DNA of 64,000 bases from Candidatus Binatus soli (GTDB lineage: Bacteria > Desulfobacterota > Binatia > Binatales > Binataceae). A program made the position numbers and the translations under genes. Every line of letters starts with the position of its first letter. Within the stretch, counting starts at the first letter, position 1. The notes under the pieces are model-generated. The model saw only the letters and a list, made by a program, of their open reading frames with translations. It had not been told where the DNA came from and ran no database searches. Positions 1-9,595 of this stretch are shown one piece after another. The stretch covers positions 62,001 to 126,000 of the forward strand of contig DLMJ01000047.1 of the NCBI GenBank assembly GCA_002479255.1, read 5' to 3'.

Positions 1-464
1 CGCGTCGCGATCGCGGACGGCCGCATGGCAAGCGATTCGGCACGCTCGTGCATCTTACGATGCTGCGTGCGCCAATCGACGCGGACGCGCGCAAGATCGG
101 CAAGATCGCGGCGAGCGCGGCCAAGATGATCGGCGCGCCGCAGCAGGAGGTTGCCGCTGCTGCGTCTGCGGTAAAAGCTGCGCTTATGTCTCCGCTGATG
201 CTTCGGGTGAAGGCCGCGGATACGGTAATGCGTGAATGTCCGCTGATGATCCGGCTCGAAGACGGCACCGCAGTTGAAGGGATCGCGGATCTCGCGTTCG
301 CAGAGAACAGCGTCGCTGGCGCGGTTTGGACGGTGGTCGATTTCAAGACCGACGTAGATGTAGCGTCGCGGCTCGACGAATATCGCGCGCAAATCAGGTT
401 CTATGTGCGGGCGGTCAGGGAGAGCACGGGGCGTCCGGCGAGCGGCGCGATTTTGTGGATCTAG
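1..464 (+). CDS. AddA/RecB-like helicase-nuclease, C-terminal nuclease part (5' truncated)
   Basis: The reading frame is open from the left window edge (codons start at base 3), so only about 153 C-terminal residues are present. The protein opens with GKRFGTLVH, as in the nuclease domain of AddA/RecB-type double-strand-break resection enzymes. It then has the PD-(D/E)XK core: VEGIADLAF supplies the first acidic residue, VVDFKTD is the D-x-K motif, and YRAQIRFYVRAV is the helix that follows in this family. The full enzyme would resect DNA ends before RecA loading. The upstream helicase part lies outside the window, so the exact subfamily (AddA versus another UvrD/PD-DExK fusion) is inferred. 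The stop codon is at 462-464. Confidence 0.8.
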   Translation, partial: RRDRGRPHGKRFGTLVHLTMLRAPIDADARKIGKIAASAAKMIGAPQQEVAAAASAVKAALMSPLMLRVKAADTVMRECPLMIRLEDGTAVEGIADLAFAENSVAGAVWTVVDFKTDVDVASRLDEYRAQIRFYVRAVRESTGRPASGAILWI

Positions 465-517
465 GGGGATAAAGATGCGGGAGGTCATCCCTGTTAGAAT
501 AGGTAAAAGGGAGAGAG

Positions 518-1456
518 GTGGTTCATCTCCCTTGGTTGGATTGGACGATTTTGGACAATCGCGAAATTTTAGTTGTCGGATACGGATCGTTGCTTAGCGG
601 CTATGGGTTGCTGGCCGAGCGGCGCGGCGGCGCGAGCCGGCTGGTGGCGCGTGACGTGCATCCGGTTTCGATTCGAAATGCGCGGCGTGGACTGGCCAAG
701 CCTTCGAGCCATGGCAGGTACCTGGCGATGGATATCGAGGCTGTCGATAGCAGCCTGCCAATTGCTGCATCAACAGCGGCGGACCACCATGACGGCGGGA
801 TCGGCGGGCTGCTGCTGACGTTCGATCGCGAATACGCGCCGACGATCGCGCGGCGCGAGGACTACGATGCTTATGCGTTCGAGCGGTTGATCGGGCTTGC
901 GGATCGCGCGGGCAAAGCGCTCGGCGAGTACCTGATGAAGATCGCGAGCGGGACGAATTTCGACCTGCTCACATACCGGATGGCGCTGCGCTCGATGCTC
1001 GACTACACGTCGCCGGGATATATATTCCATCCGATCGAAATCGACGACGGCCGTATCGCGATAATTGCGATCGGTTCGGGATTCGAAGGCAGCGGAGATC
1101 CGAGGATTGTCTCGCGACGCCGGCAATTCGGGATGGACCGGCTGCTGTCGCTCGAGGAATCGGTGCGGGTCGAAATTCCCGGTTTCGATCGCGCGGGACA
1201 GATAGGATATTACGCGGAGTGCATTCTCGGCGGATTGCATGGGCTGGAGGTAGGCGACCTGGAGCCGCGATTCGATCCGGATGCCGGATTGGTGCGCGAA
1301 CTCGCAGCGCATCTCGGGCCGATCGCCGTCGGCGAGCGGGAGCGGTTTATCGAGGCGACCTCGCTCGACGCGGCGCGCTACGGCGAGCGGTTTTCGTTCT
1401 TATCGCGGCGCACGTCGAGCTTGACGGCGATCCTGGCGCTGGCTGGCGTCGTATAG
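518..1456 (+). CDS. Gamma-glutamylcyclotransferase-like hypothetical protein
   Basis: This is a 312-residue protein with a GTG start, preceded by the ribosome-binding sequence AAGGGAGAG at 508-516. Near the N-terminus it carries VVGYGSLLSGYG, which matches the YGSLxS nucleotide-like loop of the GGCT/AIG2-like cyclotransferase fold. The remainder has no motif I can name. Family members with this loop cyclise gamma-glutamyl compounds, but the substrate here is unknown and the length exceeds a single GGCT domain (about 150 residues). No signal peptide or membrane segment is visible, so it is probably cytosolic. It ends 16 bases before the PTPS-family gene and probably shares a transcript with it. 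Confidence 0.6.
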   Translation: MVHLPWLDWTILDNREILVVGYGSLLSGYGLLAERRGGASRLVARDVHPVSIRNARRGLAKPSSHGRYLAMDIEAVDSSLPIAASTAADHHDGGIGGLLLTFDREYAPTIARREDYDAYAFERLIGLADRAGKALGEYLMKIASGTNFDLLTYRMALRSMLDYTSPGYIFHPIEIDDGRIAIIAIGSGFEGSGDPRIVSRRRQFGMDRLLSLEESVRVEIPGFDRAGQIGYYAECILGGLHGLEVGDLEPRFDPDAGLVRELAAHLGPIAVGERERFIEATSLDAARYGERFSFLSRRTSSLTAILALAGVV

Positions 1457-1472
1457 TGACAGGGACGAGTCG

Positions 1473-1979
1473 ATGGCCGCGAGAGCGAATTTTTCAATTC
1501 ATGTAGCGAAAGAGAATCTGAAATTTTCGGCCGCGCATTTTATCGCCTACCCGGGGTTTCGCGAACCGCTGCATGGCCATAACTACCAGGTCGGCGTGTA
1601 CGTCGAGGGGCGGCTGGCGAAGACCGGCTACGTGATCGATTTCGGGCTGATCAAAAAGCTCACCAAGGAGATCGTCGATCGGCTCGACGAGCGTACGATC
1701 GTTCCGGCCAACAGCGATTGCCTGACGATCGACGGACCCAAGGACGGGGTGGTGCGAATCCGCTACGAGAACGACGAGTTCGTGTTGCCGGCGGCCGACG
1801 TGTGTATCGTGCCTATCGTGCATAGCTCGGCGGAAGAACTCGCGCGCTACATTTGGGAGGAGTTGGCGGCGGCGCTGGGCGCGCGCGGTGCGCTGAAACT
1901 CGTGACGACGATGGAAATCTCGGTGGCCGAGGGGCCGGGTCAGTCGGCGCACTATCGCAACTCGACGGGCGGCATCTGA
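1473..1979 (+). CDS. 6-pyruvoyltetrahydropterin synthase (PTPS/QueD) family enzyme
   Basis: A 168-residue T-fold protein. The zinc ligands are visible as SAAH (His22) and HGH (His34 and His36); the ending SVAEGPGQSAHY is also family-like. The catalytic Cys of QueD, four residues before the HGH, is replaced by Arg, while Glu sits at the next position, giving E-x-x-H-G-H. That pattern is described for the PTPS-III subgroup, which forms 6-hydroxymethyl-dihydropterin and can replace FolB in folate synthesis. It may therefore be a folate enzyme rather than a queuosine enzyme. A central insertion (about residues 85-110) lengthens it relative to the usual 120-140 residues. AGGGACGAG at 1461-1469 supports the ATG at 1473. 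Confidence 0.8.
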   Translation: MAARANFSIHVAKENLKFSAAHFIAYPGFREPLHGHNYQVGVYVEGRLAKTGYVIDFGLIKKLTKEIVDRLDERTIVPANSDCLTIDGPKDGVVRIRYENDEFVLPAADVCIVPIVHSSAEELARYIWEELAAALGARGALKLVTTMEISVAEGPGQSAHYRNSTGGI

Positions 1980-2127
1980 TCGCGTTCTTTCCGTAACAAT
2001 TTCCGCGATTTTAGGGCGTCTGATCCGCTCACTTGCAGTCATCGTCCTGTCAACTGTGTGCCCGGCGTGAGAGGATTTCGTAAGTAAGGGGAGATCTCTC
2101 ATCGTCGGTTACGGAGCGAAAACAGGG

Positions 2128-3165
<1,038 letters not shown>

Positions 3166-3181
3166 ACGAGCAAGGAATTCT

Positions 3182-3634
3182 ATGGATGAAGCAAACAGAG
3201 CGCCTCAGATAATGGTGGTTGACGACGATCAAGACACCGTCGTAATCCTTGCCCACCATTTGCGGCGCGAAGGCTTTGTCGCGATAGAGGCCAACTCTGG
3301 AGCACAGTGTCTCAAACTGGTTCATGAAAACGAAGTTGACGTAATTCTGCTCGACCTGATGATGCCCGAAATGGACGGCTTCGAGGTCGTGAAGGCGCTT
3401 CGGGACGATCCCATGACCGCGGAAATCCCAATCATCATGATTACTGCGCGCGACGATTTGGATGCGCGGGCCGAGGGGATGCGCCTGGGAGTCAGCGACT
3501 TCCTGGCCAAGCCGGTATTCCGGCGCCAGCTCGCCAGCCGCGTCCGTGCACAGCTCGAAGTGGTCGAGACGGCGCGCAATGCGAGCGCGGCGATGGATCG
3601 CCTCGAAGCGGTGAGGAATCGGCCGCAGCATTAG
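3182..3634 (+). CDS. Stand-alone response regulator receiver protein
   Basis: A 150-residue CheY-like receiver. The acidic pocket is Asp14-Asp16 (VVDDDQD), the phospho-acceptor is Asp58 (VILLDLMMPEMDG), the switch residue Thr lies in MITARDD, and the conserved Lys is Lys110 (FLAKPV). There is no output domain; the C-terminal 30 residues are a probable helix. It follows the sigma-54 activator by 16 bases with AAGGA before the ATG, so the two are probably co-transcribed. No histidine kinase lies nearby, so the phospho-donor must come from elsewhere. Confidence 0.88.
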   Translation: MDEANRAPQIMVVDDDQDTVVILAHHLRREGFVAIEANSGAQCLKLVHENEVDVILLDLMMPEMDGFEVVKALRDDPMTAEIPIIMITARDDLDARAEGMRLGVSDFLAKPVFRRQLASRVRAQLEVVETARNASAAMDRLEAVRNRPQH

Positions 3635-3807
3635 GCTGGTTGGCGAGATCGATTGGAGTGCCGGGGTCACGGTTCGGTAGTTCCGTCTTGCCGCAGTGCG
3701 CGGGCTGCACGCGAGCGCATTGCGATCCCCTGACGCGTTCGACTACAAATTAGTGGGCAAGGATCGCTTCCAGGATCATCGTTCGAGATGAGAAGGAGAA
3801 ATTCGCG

Positions 3808-4176
3808 ATGAACGGTGAGAGCCGAAAACCGCAAGCTAACATAATTGCGGCGCTGACATACCTGCTGGGCTTCGTCACCGGCCTGATTTTTCTTTATCTC
3901 GAACCGTACAATCGGGACGAATTCGTCCGCTTTCACGCGCGTCAGTCGATTGGCTTCTCGGTTGCGTGGTTCGCTATCGGCGTCGTGTTCGGCGTATTTA
4001 TCGCGGTACTGCCCCATGGATTGGGAGCGCTGCTTAATTTTCTTCTGACGCTAATCGACATCGCACTCGCGGTGTTCTGGCTTTTCCTCATGTACAAGGC
4101 CTACAACGGCGAGCGCTACCGGATTCCCGAGCTGGCCGACATCGTCGATAGCATCGCGGGAACTCCGACCGCGTAG
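3808..4176 (+). CDS. DUF4870/Tic20-like small membrane protein
   Basis: A 122-residue integral membrane protein with three predicted hydrophobic segments, at about residues 10-30, 50-75 and 80-100. The first loop carries RDEFVRFHARQSI, a typical signature of the DUF4870 family, which is related to Tic20-like proteins. The function in bacteria is unknown. The start is supported by GAAGGAGA about 8 bases upstream. It is monocistronic and converges with the MscS gene. Confidence 0.75.
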   Translation: MNGESRKPQANIIAALTYLLGFVTGLIFLYLEPYNRDEFVRFHARQSIGFSVAWFAIGVVFGVFIAVLPHGLGALLNFLLTLIDIALAVFWLFLMYKAYNGERYRIPELADIVDSIAGTPTA

Positions 4177-4218
4177 CATCGCGCATCGCGCTCACGGCGC
4201 GCGGCCAATTTCCGAAAT

Positions 4219-6360
4219 CTACTTATCCGCGGCGTCGTCGGGCGGCTGATCGGTCCCGTCTTCGTTTTCGGCCGTCGCAGGCGGTGGAACCTGCGACTCG
4301 ATGTTCGCGGTACCCTGCGGCGCCATGCGCAAGCTCGGCTCGCGATCAATCGCGTCGAGCACGCGGCGCGAAATTTCGTCGGTGATCTGCGGCGCGGAGT
4401 AAGTTTCGGCGGGATAGCGAATGACTATTTCCAGGCCGGCCTTGCTCAGATACAAGCGGCTTTGGGGCTTGGGCGTCTCGAGCATGATGTTGAGGTCGCG
4501 CTCCAGATGCCGATAGTCGCGCATCACGCGGTCGCGATAGCGTGCGAACACTTCATCGACAACCTCGAGCAGGCGTTTCTCGGCCAGCCGGTAGTCGATA
4601 TTGGGGGCGAGCGTGAGCCGCACCTCGTTCCATACGAAGCTGGTGCCGGGCGCCTGCTTGAAGAAGTTGCCCGACGGCTGAAACACGATCGCGTTGGAAA
4701 ACACTGCCACGCGGCCGGTGGGCTCGTGATGCGTCCCGGCGCCGCCGAGCTCCATCAGCGAAAGTTTCACCAGCCCGATATCGATCACGTCGCCGGTCAC
4801 GCCGCCGATTTGGACGCGGTCGCCGGCCTTGATTCCGAATCGCCCGATTAGAAAGAAGTAGCCGGCGATCGACAAAATCACATTCTGCAGAGCGACGGCG
4901 ATACCGGCGGCCGCGAATCCCACCACGGTGGCGGCCGATCCGATCTCATCGGAGAAATTGATCAGCACGACGACCAGGACGATCAGCCCGAGCACGAGAC
5001 GGCGCGCCGCCATCACCTGCCCGCGGCGGCGAATATCGGTCACGTAGCGGTTGGTGATCCATCGCCACGCCATCGCACCGAGAAAGATCAGCATGAAAGC
5101 GGCGCCCAGCCCGATCATGCGGATGACGAGGCTTCTGAATTCCTTGTTCCAGCGCTGTTCGATCGCGGCGTGCCACCTGCCGACGTTGTTGGTGTAAATC
5201 CCCAGCAGCACGATCTGCTTGCTGAGCGGCAGCGCGGCGTCTCTTGCGAGTTGGTACTCTTCGAGCAGGCTCTCGAATGATTTCGTGCGGTCTTTGAGTG
5301 TTGCGACGTCGGCGGTGGCGGTGCCCTGCGAGAGTGCGTTTCCGCGCGCGTTGAGGTCGGCGATCAAGCTGATGATCGACTGGCGGACACCGGCGGCGCG
5401 CACGGCCAGCGCTTGCGCGAGCGCGCTGTTCTGATCGAGGGCCTCGAGTTTGTTGCTGAGCGCGATCAGTTCGGTGGTGAGGCCGAAAATCCCGGTGGGC
5501 TCGGCTCTCGCCACGAAGGTGCTCTCGGCCGGGAGGGCAGTCGGCCGTTTGCCGCTGCTATCGGAAATCGAATGCTCGAGCTCGTCTATTTGCGCGGCCA
5601 GTCCGCCGCTCTGATCGGGCGACGAGCTGCCGCTTTTGAACTGCGCGAGTGCCTTGAGCGTATTGACGCGCTCCTGTTTGAGATCGAGTTCGCTCTGCGA
5701 TTCTTGAATTTCGGATGCGATCGCCGCGCGCTGGCGGGCAGGCGCTTTGGCGAGCCGCGCCTGCAAATCCTTGATGCGCGCGCGGATCGCATTCGCGGCG
5801 GCGTCGAGCGCCTGGTAAGTTTGCGTGACGTTGCCCAGCCCGGCAGTGTCCGCGCCCGTGGCGACCGACGGTGAACCGGCGGATCCAGCGGCGGCGCGGG
5901 CGTTTGGGTTGGTCTTGGCAATGAACTTCGCTTGCTTGCGCGCGTAGTCGAAAGCCAGCCGCAGGACTTCGCCGGCTACCTGGCGGTCATCGGCGAAAAA
6001 AAGTGTTTCGTCAGGATCGCGCACCAGCTGCGCTTCGACGCTTAGATGCCCGTACCAGCTGATCACGTCGCTCAGATACGAAATCACGGTCTGCGCGTCG
6101 GGAGGCGACGCGGCCGCCGATGTGTTGCGTGATGCGGGACTCGACGCGGATGCCGGCTGGGGCGCGGCGGTTACCAGGACGGTCGGCGCCACCGATGCGG
6201 TTTGGGAATCGGTCGCGGGCTTCGGACTCTGGGCGAATGCGGGCGCGGTAGTCCCGCCGGGAAATCCGGCAATCGCGATCGAAAGTGCAATCGCGAACGC
6301 GCCTTCAATTCGAAGGCGCATGCCGGCTGACGGAATCGAAGTCTTACCGTGGGGACGCAT
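4219..6360 (-). CDS. MscS-family mechanosensitive ion channel with large periplasmic domain
   Basis: About 713 residues from the Met at 6360; a later Met at 6321 begins a clear signal peptide (MRLRIEGAFAIALSIAIAG, ending in APAFAQ) and is an equally plausible start. The N-terminal half is a predicted extracytoplasmic region with coiled-coil-rich stretches (RIKDLQARLAKAPARQRA and following). The C-terminal half holds transmembrane helices and the MscS pore helix (VVGFAAAGIAVALQNV), followed by the beta domain (GDRVQIGGVTGDVIDIGLVKL). It probably acts as an osmotic safety valve, but the large sensor region may tune gating. The ORF remains open upstream, but that stretch overlaps the neighbouring gene and has Arg-rich, non-coding-like composition. 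Confidence 0.88.
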   Translation of the reverse strand: MRPHGKTSIPSAGMRLRIEGAFAIALSIAIAGFPGGTTAPAFAQSPKPATDSQTASVAPTVLVTAAPQPASASSPASRNTSAAASPPDAQTVISYLSDVISWYGHLSVEAQLVRDPDETLFFADDRQVAGEVLRLAFDYARKQAKFIAKTNPNARAAAGSAGSPSVATGADTAGLGNVTQTYQALDAAANAIRARIKDLQARLAKAPARQRAAIASEIQESQSELDLKQERVNTLKALAQFKSGSSSPDQSGGLAAQIDELEHSISDSSGKRPTALPAESTFVARAEPTGIFGLTTELIALSNKLEALDQNSALAQALAVRAAGVRQSIISLIADLNARGNALSQGTATADVATLKDRTKSFESLLEEYQLARDAALPLSKQIVLLGIYTNNVGRWHAAIEQRWNKEFRSLVIRMIGLGAAFMLIFLGAMAWRWITNRYVTDIRRRGQVMAARRLVLGLIVLVVVLINFSDEIGSAATVVGFAAAGIAVALQNVILSIAGYFFLIGRFGIKAGDRVQIGGVTGDVIDIGLVKLSLMELGGAGTHHEPTGRVAVFSNAIVFQPSGNFFKQAPGTSFVWNEVRLTLAPNIDYRLAEKRLLEVVDEVFARYRDRVMRDYRHLERDLNIMLETPKPQSRLYLSKAGLEIVIRYPAETYSAPQITDEISRRVLDAIDREPSLRMAPQGTANIESQVPPPATAENEDGTDQPPDDAADK

Positions 6361-6440
6361 CGCGATTAGTCCGGACCCGGGATGCGCACGCCCGCGCCGA
6401 GTCAAAACAAACCCTACCACTGAGGCGAGAAGAAATCCTG

Positions 6441-6465
6441 ACTCGGGTGCAGGGGCTGGCCCCTG
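6441..6465. repeat. Short palindromic repeat, copy 1 (inverted orientation)
   Basis: GGGTGCAGGGG followed by CCCCTG on the plus strand, immediately downstream of the ferritin-like gene stop (6468). It is the reverse complement of the element seen at 9461, 11495 and 11619, with the same GGGG/CCCC hairpin core and flanking CACCC. It may act as a transcript-end hairpin; there is no T-run. Confidence 0.6.
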
Positions 6466-6467
6466 TC

Positions 6468-7547
6468 TCAGTTGCCGACGCGGGCGGCGCCGCGCTCGGG
6501 CGCGAGATCTGCGTAGCGCGCGGGAGGCGTCCAAGGCGTGTCGAGCGCGTCGAACTCACGCATCAACCCGTCGATGTCTTTGACGTTGGCGGTTTTGCGG
6601 ATCAAATCACGGACCATCACGGGCCGCTCGTTCAGCCGGTGACGAAGCATCCCGCGAATCGCGCGTTCCGCCAGATCGTTCACGACCTTGCGGCCGGATA
6701 CGGGCTTGCCGTCAACGGTGAGCAGCGTGCGCGCCTGAATTTCAGAGAGCGCGGTGCGCAGGTACTCGACGTGCGGCGATTCGTCGGAGCGGATGAAGCG
6801 CACGAGGTTGGCGGCGTCGATCGGAGCGTCGGAAACTTCGGGGTCGGACAGGATTTCCTCGGCCCACGCGAACGTCGAGGTGGCGAAGACTTCGATCGCG
6901 AGCACGTTGGCCATGAAGCGAATCAGTCGCTCTACCTGCTGGCCAAGCTCCGGGAAAAGGGCGACGGGCTGGGAGGATCCGCGCTGTGCGATGAGGTTCG
7001 CGTAAATTTCAGATGAGATCGCGGGATTGGACAGCGCCGCATCGCGGGCTGCGTCCCACATCTGGCGATGGCCGCCCTCTTCGGTCCATCCCGCTTCGTC
7101 GCGCGCGTGCGCTTCGAACAGGCCGCCGGTGAGATGGGCGATCGCGGTGCCGGCGGTGTTCTCGCGGATGAAGGTGGCGAGAGGCGGCACGGGCAGCTCG
7201 CGAATCATCGCGCCGAAGCCCTCGACGATCGCGATTTCGGACAGCCATCGCACCATCGGCTCGCGCACGCCCGAGCGGAGGATGAATTTTACCTGCGCGA
7301 CGTTGGGCGCCTGCGGCGAGATAGTGTCGGCGGGAATCTCGAAGAGCGGAGTTCCCGAGGTCGCGACGTGCTGCTCCTGCCAAGCCTTGATAGCCGGCAC
7401 GCGGAACGCGGTCCGCGGGGAGCGGTAGTGACCGTCGGCGTCGAAACCGCCGTGGCATTTCACGCCCTTGACGATAAGCGGCTCACGGGTGGGAACGTTG
7501 GCGAGAATTTCTTCTTTCGAGAAGTTCAGTTGCGATTCATGAGGCAT
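6468..7547 (-). CDS. Predicted ferritin-like (diiron) protein, function unknown
   Basis: A 359-residue soluble protein without signal peptide. The second half is helical and repeatedly places Glu and His in a helix-bundle pattern: LTGGLFEAHARDEAGW, then IEVFATSTFAWAEEIL, then DESPHVEYLRTALSE. The last resembles the ExxH metal-ligand helix of ferritin-like diiron proteins. I cannot assign a substrate. The N-terminal 100 residues include VKGVKCHGGF and match no domain I know. Its promoter overlaps a perfect 6+6 palindrome (7614-7629), implying control by a dimeric repressor. The assignment to the ferritin-like superfamily rests on the helix pattern only. Confidence 0.55.
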   Translation of the reverse strand: MPHESQLNFSKEEILANVPTREPLIVKGVKCHGGFDADGHYRSPRTAFRVPAIKAWQEQHVATSGTPLFEIPADTISPQAPNVAQVKFILRSGVREPMVRWLSEIAIVEGFGAMIRELPVPPLATFIRENTAGTAIAHLTGGLFEAHARDEAGWTEEGGHRQMWDAARDAALSNPAISSEIYANLIAQRGSSQPVALFPELGQQVERLIRFMANVLAIEVFATSTFAWAEEILSDPEVSDAPIDAANLVRFIRSDESPHVEYLRTALSEIQARTLLTVDGKPVSGRKVVNDLAERAIRGMLRHRLNERPVMVRDLIRKTANVKDIDGLMREFDALDTPWTPPARYADLAPERGAARVGN

Positions 7548-7613
7548 CGAAAGGTCCCCTGGATTCCTGCGTAAATGCGCCGCCGCAAGCGTTCAGGAGC
7601 ACGCGACTACTTG

Positions 7614-7629
7614 CCTAACATACGTTAGG
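7614..7629. promoter_or_regulatory. Palindromic operator candidate (CCTAAC-N4-GTTAGG)
   Basis: Perfect inverted repeat with 6-base arms and a 4-base centre. It lies 67-82 bases upstream of the ferritin-like gene and covers that gene's predicted -10 box, the geometry of a TetR/MarR-type repressor site. No regulator gene is adjacent. Confidence 0.55.
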
Positions 7630-7646
7630 GTCTCCAAATGAGTCAA
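7617..7646 (-). promoter_or_regulatory. Sigma-70-type promoter of the ferritin-like gene
   Basis: On the minus strand, TTGACT (7646-7641) is separated by 18 bases from TATGTT (7622-7617). The -10 lies within the palindrome CCTAAC-N4-GTTAGG. Confidence 0.5.
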
Positions 7647-8308
7647 CGCCGTCGAGTGTGACTAAAAATCGCCATCATTGATCCCCGCCGCCGCAAGCGC
7701 GCCTCATTTTGCGGCTGTGGGCGCGTGCGGATCGCGCGTAAAGAGGGCACGGGGGCCATCGGTTGTCAAGTTTCGATTCGGATCTTAATCGATCGCTCAA
7801 TGTTGCCCGGCCTCTGTACGCGCGCTAGTTAAGATCCCGTCTGTATTGATCGTTACTCTTGATGGCCTGAAAACGTCGCGCGGATTGCAACGGCAAAGTC
7901 GGGGGATTTGACCACCGAGCCAACGCGCGCATATCCATCGAGCCGCTGCTTGGATTGAGAAGTGGTGTGGGCAGGCGGGTGGGCATCGCGGATGCTGAGC
8001 GGGCTGATGGTCCGATGAAAAGAGCCGGTGCGCATGGCGCAAGTTTGTTTTGGCGCTTTTCGATCTCGGAGCCCTGAAGTCCGCGCCGTCGGGCGCTGCG
8101 GCTGGCGTTGTTGGCGCGACGCGACGGCTATACGACGCATTCCCGGCATCTCCCGAATCGATTTTTCCCCCATCACTCGCAGTTCCAATTCGAATTTTGA
8201 AATATCTGTCCAACGGCCCCTGACGGTGTCCGGCGGTAAGGCCTCGCGCCGATGCACGTGCGTTCGCACGTCCTCGACCGCGGCACGCCGACCGGAACTC
8301 GAAGCCTT
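7647..8308. other. Long intergenic region without a convincing gene
   Basis: About 660 bases between the ferritin-like gene promoter and the next start. Several overlapping frames are open, including a 138-codon frame on the minus strand (7853-8269), but the predicted products are Arg/Pro-rich, show no motif and have no ribosome-binding site that I can see. I see no tRNA, riboswitch or repeat here. Confidence 0.4.
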
Positions 8309-8321
8309 GGGAGGTTGAGTT

Positions 8322-9020
8322 GTGCGAAACGGACGCCTGGTTCATCGACGCGCCCACGCATCGCGATTTGCTTACGGCGCGCCGTCGCCGTTGGAGCGTC
8401 TGCAATCGTTGTCAGCATTCGGCAGCCCGCGGGCGTTTTCACGCGTGGCGCGCAGCGCGCAAGTCGAGGCCGCGCCGTGGAAGATGCAGCGTTTGCAGCT
8501 CGGCAGCCGCCTGCCGATCAATCTGCGTCATTTCCTGGCCGAGCACCTGGGGTCCTCGATGCGTGTCGAGGACGACTCGATCGTCGCGCTCGAACCGCGC
8601 TCGAATGAAACCCTGATGCGCGAGCTGGCTCGGGCGATTCGGCGCTTTTCCGCCGAGCGCGCGCGCGAAGCATGGTGTGAATGCGCGATGGGACTGGATC
8701 GGCTCGAGCGCGAGTTCTTCGCCGCGCCCAGCGACGACCGCGGACCCGTCGTGTTGTGCCTGCGATGCTCGTGCGTGGGCGCCGGTCCTCTCGATCAGCA
8801 TTGCGGGAGCCGATGCATCCCCGTCCACCTGGGCGCCGAGGTGCGCGCGCAGCAACTCGAGGGCGAGTGCGTGGATGGGGCGCTGAGGCCCGACGCGCTG
8901 CGTCGCGCGGTCGAGAATTTCCGCCTCCGCCGGACCGAAGGCGGCCTGCCTCATTATGATTTGGACTGCTACGTGGCGGGCGGACAGGTGATTTTCACCT
9001 GGCGTCCGTTGCAGGCATAG
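8322..9020 (+). CDS. Conserved-looking hypothetical protein with Cys-rich segment
   Basis: A 232-residue ORF starting with GTG, well supported by GGGAGG at 8309-8314. I do not recognise the family. Residues 50-105 are acidic and amphipathic (LPINLRHFLAEHLGSSMRVE), and there is a Cys cluster around residue 145-165 (CLRCSCVG, then CGSRC), which could bind a metal. The last residues (DLDCYVAGGQVIFTWRP) look like a folded beta segment. No signal peptide or membrane helix is visible. An antisense frame of 171 codons overlaps it but has no ribosome-binding site. Confidence 0.55.
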   Translation: MRNGRLVHRRAHASRFAYGAPSPLERLQSLSAFGSPRAFSRVARSAQVEAAPWKMQRLQLGSRLPINLRHFLAEHLGSSMRVEDDSIVALEPRSNETLMRELARAIRRFSAERAREAWCECAMGLDRLEREFFAAPSDDRGPVVLCLRCSCVGAGPLDQHCGSRCIPVHLGAEVRAQQLEGECVDGALRPDALRRAVENFRLRRTEGGLPHYDLDCYVAGGQVIFTWRPLQA

Positions 9021-9049
9021 GGCAACGAAAACGATTCACTGAAAGAAAA

Positions 9050-9075
9050 CGGGCGCCGGATTTCTCCGTCGCCCG
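9050..9075 (-). terminator. Intrinsic terminator of rpsU
   Basis: Arms CGGGCG (9050-9055) and CGCCCG (9070-9075), plus an inner GGA/TCC pairing around a TTTC loop. On the minus strand it is followed by TTTTCTTT. It lies between the convergent hypothetical gene and rpsU. Confidence 0.6.
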
Positions 9076-9105
9076 ATTGGCAATCAGAATTTCAGTTCTT
9101 GGGAT

Positions 9106-9303
9106 TTACATCGCGGACGCCCGACGGCGGCGCTGTTCCTTACGGCGGCGGCGCTGGGCCTCGGAACGCTTGCGCTTGCGACGGACGCTGGGCTTCTCGT
9201 AAAAAGCCCGCTTCTTCATCTCCTTGAATACGCCCTCCTTGGCCAGCTTGCGTTTGAGTACTCGCATCGCCTGGTCAAGAGAGCCTTCGACCCGAATTTC
9301 CAT
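9106..9303 (-). CDS. rpsU: 30S ribosomal protein S21
   Basis: A 65-residue, very basic protein. It begins MEIRVEGSLDQAMRVLKRK, has the S21 core KEGVFKEMKKRAFYEKPSVRRKRK, and ends in an Arg-rich tail. S21 binds the 30S platform near the anti-Shine-Dalgarno end of 16S rRNA and helps initiation. The length is normal for the family. It appears monocistronic, with a hairpin terminator downstream. Confidence 0.95.
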   Translation of the reverse strand: MEIRVEGSLDQAMRVLKRKLAKEGVFKEMKKRAFYEKPSVRRKRKRSEAQRRRRKEQRRRRASAM

Positions 9304-9460
9304 AGTCCTCCGTCCGTCCGGTGATTAGCCTATCGAGCTTAGGTCCGCCCTTGGTCTGAGTCAACCAGCGCAGGTGCATCGGTGCATCCAGGTGTTCTCC
9401 GCGGATCCCATAATTGCTCTTCATGCGCACAACCCGCGTCTGGTAAAGGAATGGAATCGG

Positions 9461-9481
9461 CAGGGGTGACCCCTGCACCCA
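9461..9481. repeat. Short palindromic repeat, copy 2
   Basis: CAGGGGTGACCCCTGCACCC: a GGGG/CCCC hairpin flanked by a CACCC tail, in the gap between rpsU and the SDR gene. The rest of the 9304-9595 gap shows no gene. Confidence 0.6.
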
Positions 9482-9595
9482 GTATTAGGAGGGACGGATG
9501 CGGCGCTTCGTGCCTGTTCGAAAGGTTAGGGCGCGGAGGAGCGTCAGCTTGTTCGCGGGACTGCGAAGCGCGATGCGTACAAAAGGAGCTTCGAG

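Noticed and set aside
6360..6534. N-terminal extension of the MscS protein
   Set aside because: Overlaps the end of the ferritin-like gene, is Arg-rich, and lies before a clear signal-peptide start.
7853..8269. 138-codon minus-strand ORF in the large gap before 8322
   Set aside because: Product is Arg/Pro/Thr-rich without motif, has no ribosome-binding site, and competes with several equally long frames.
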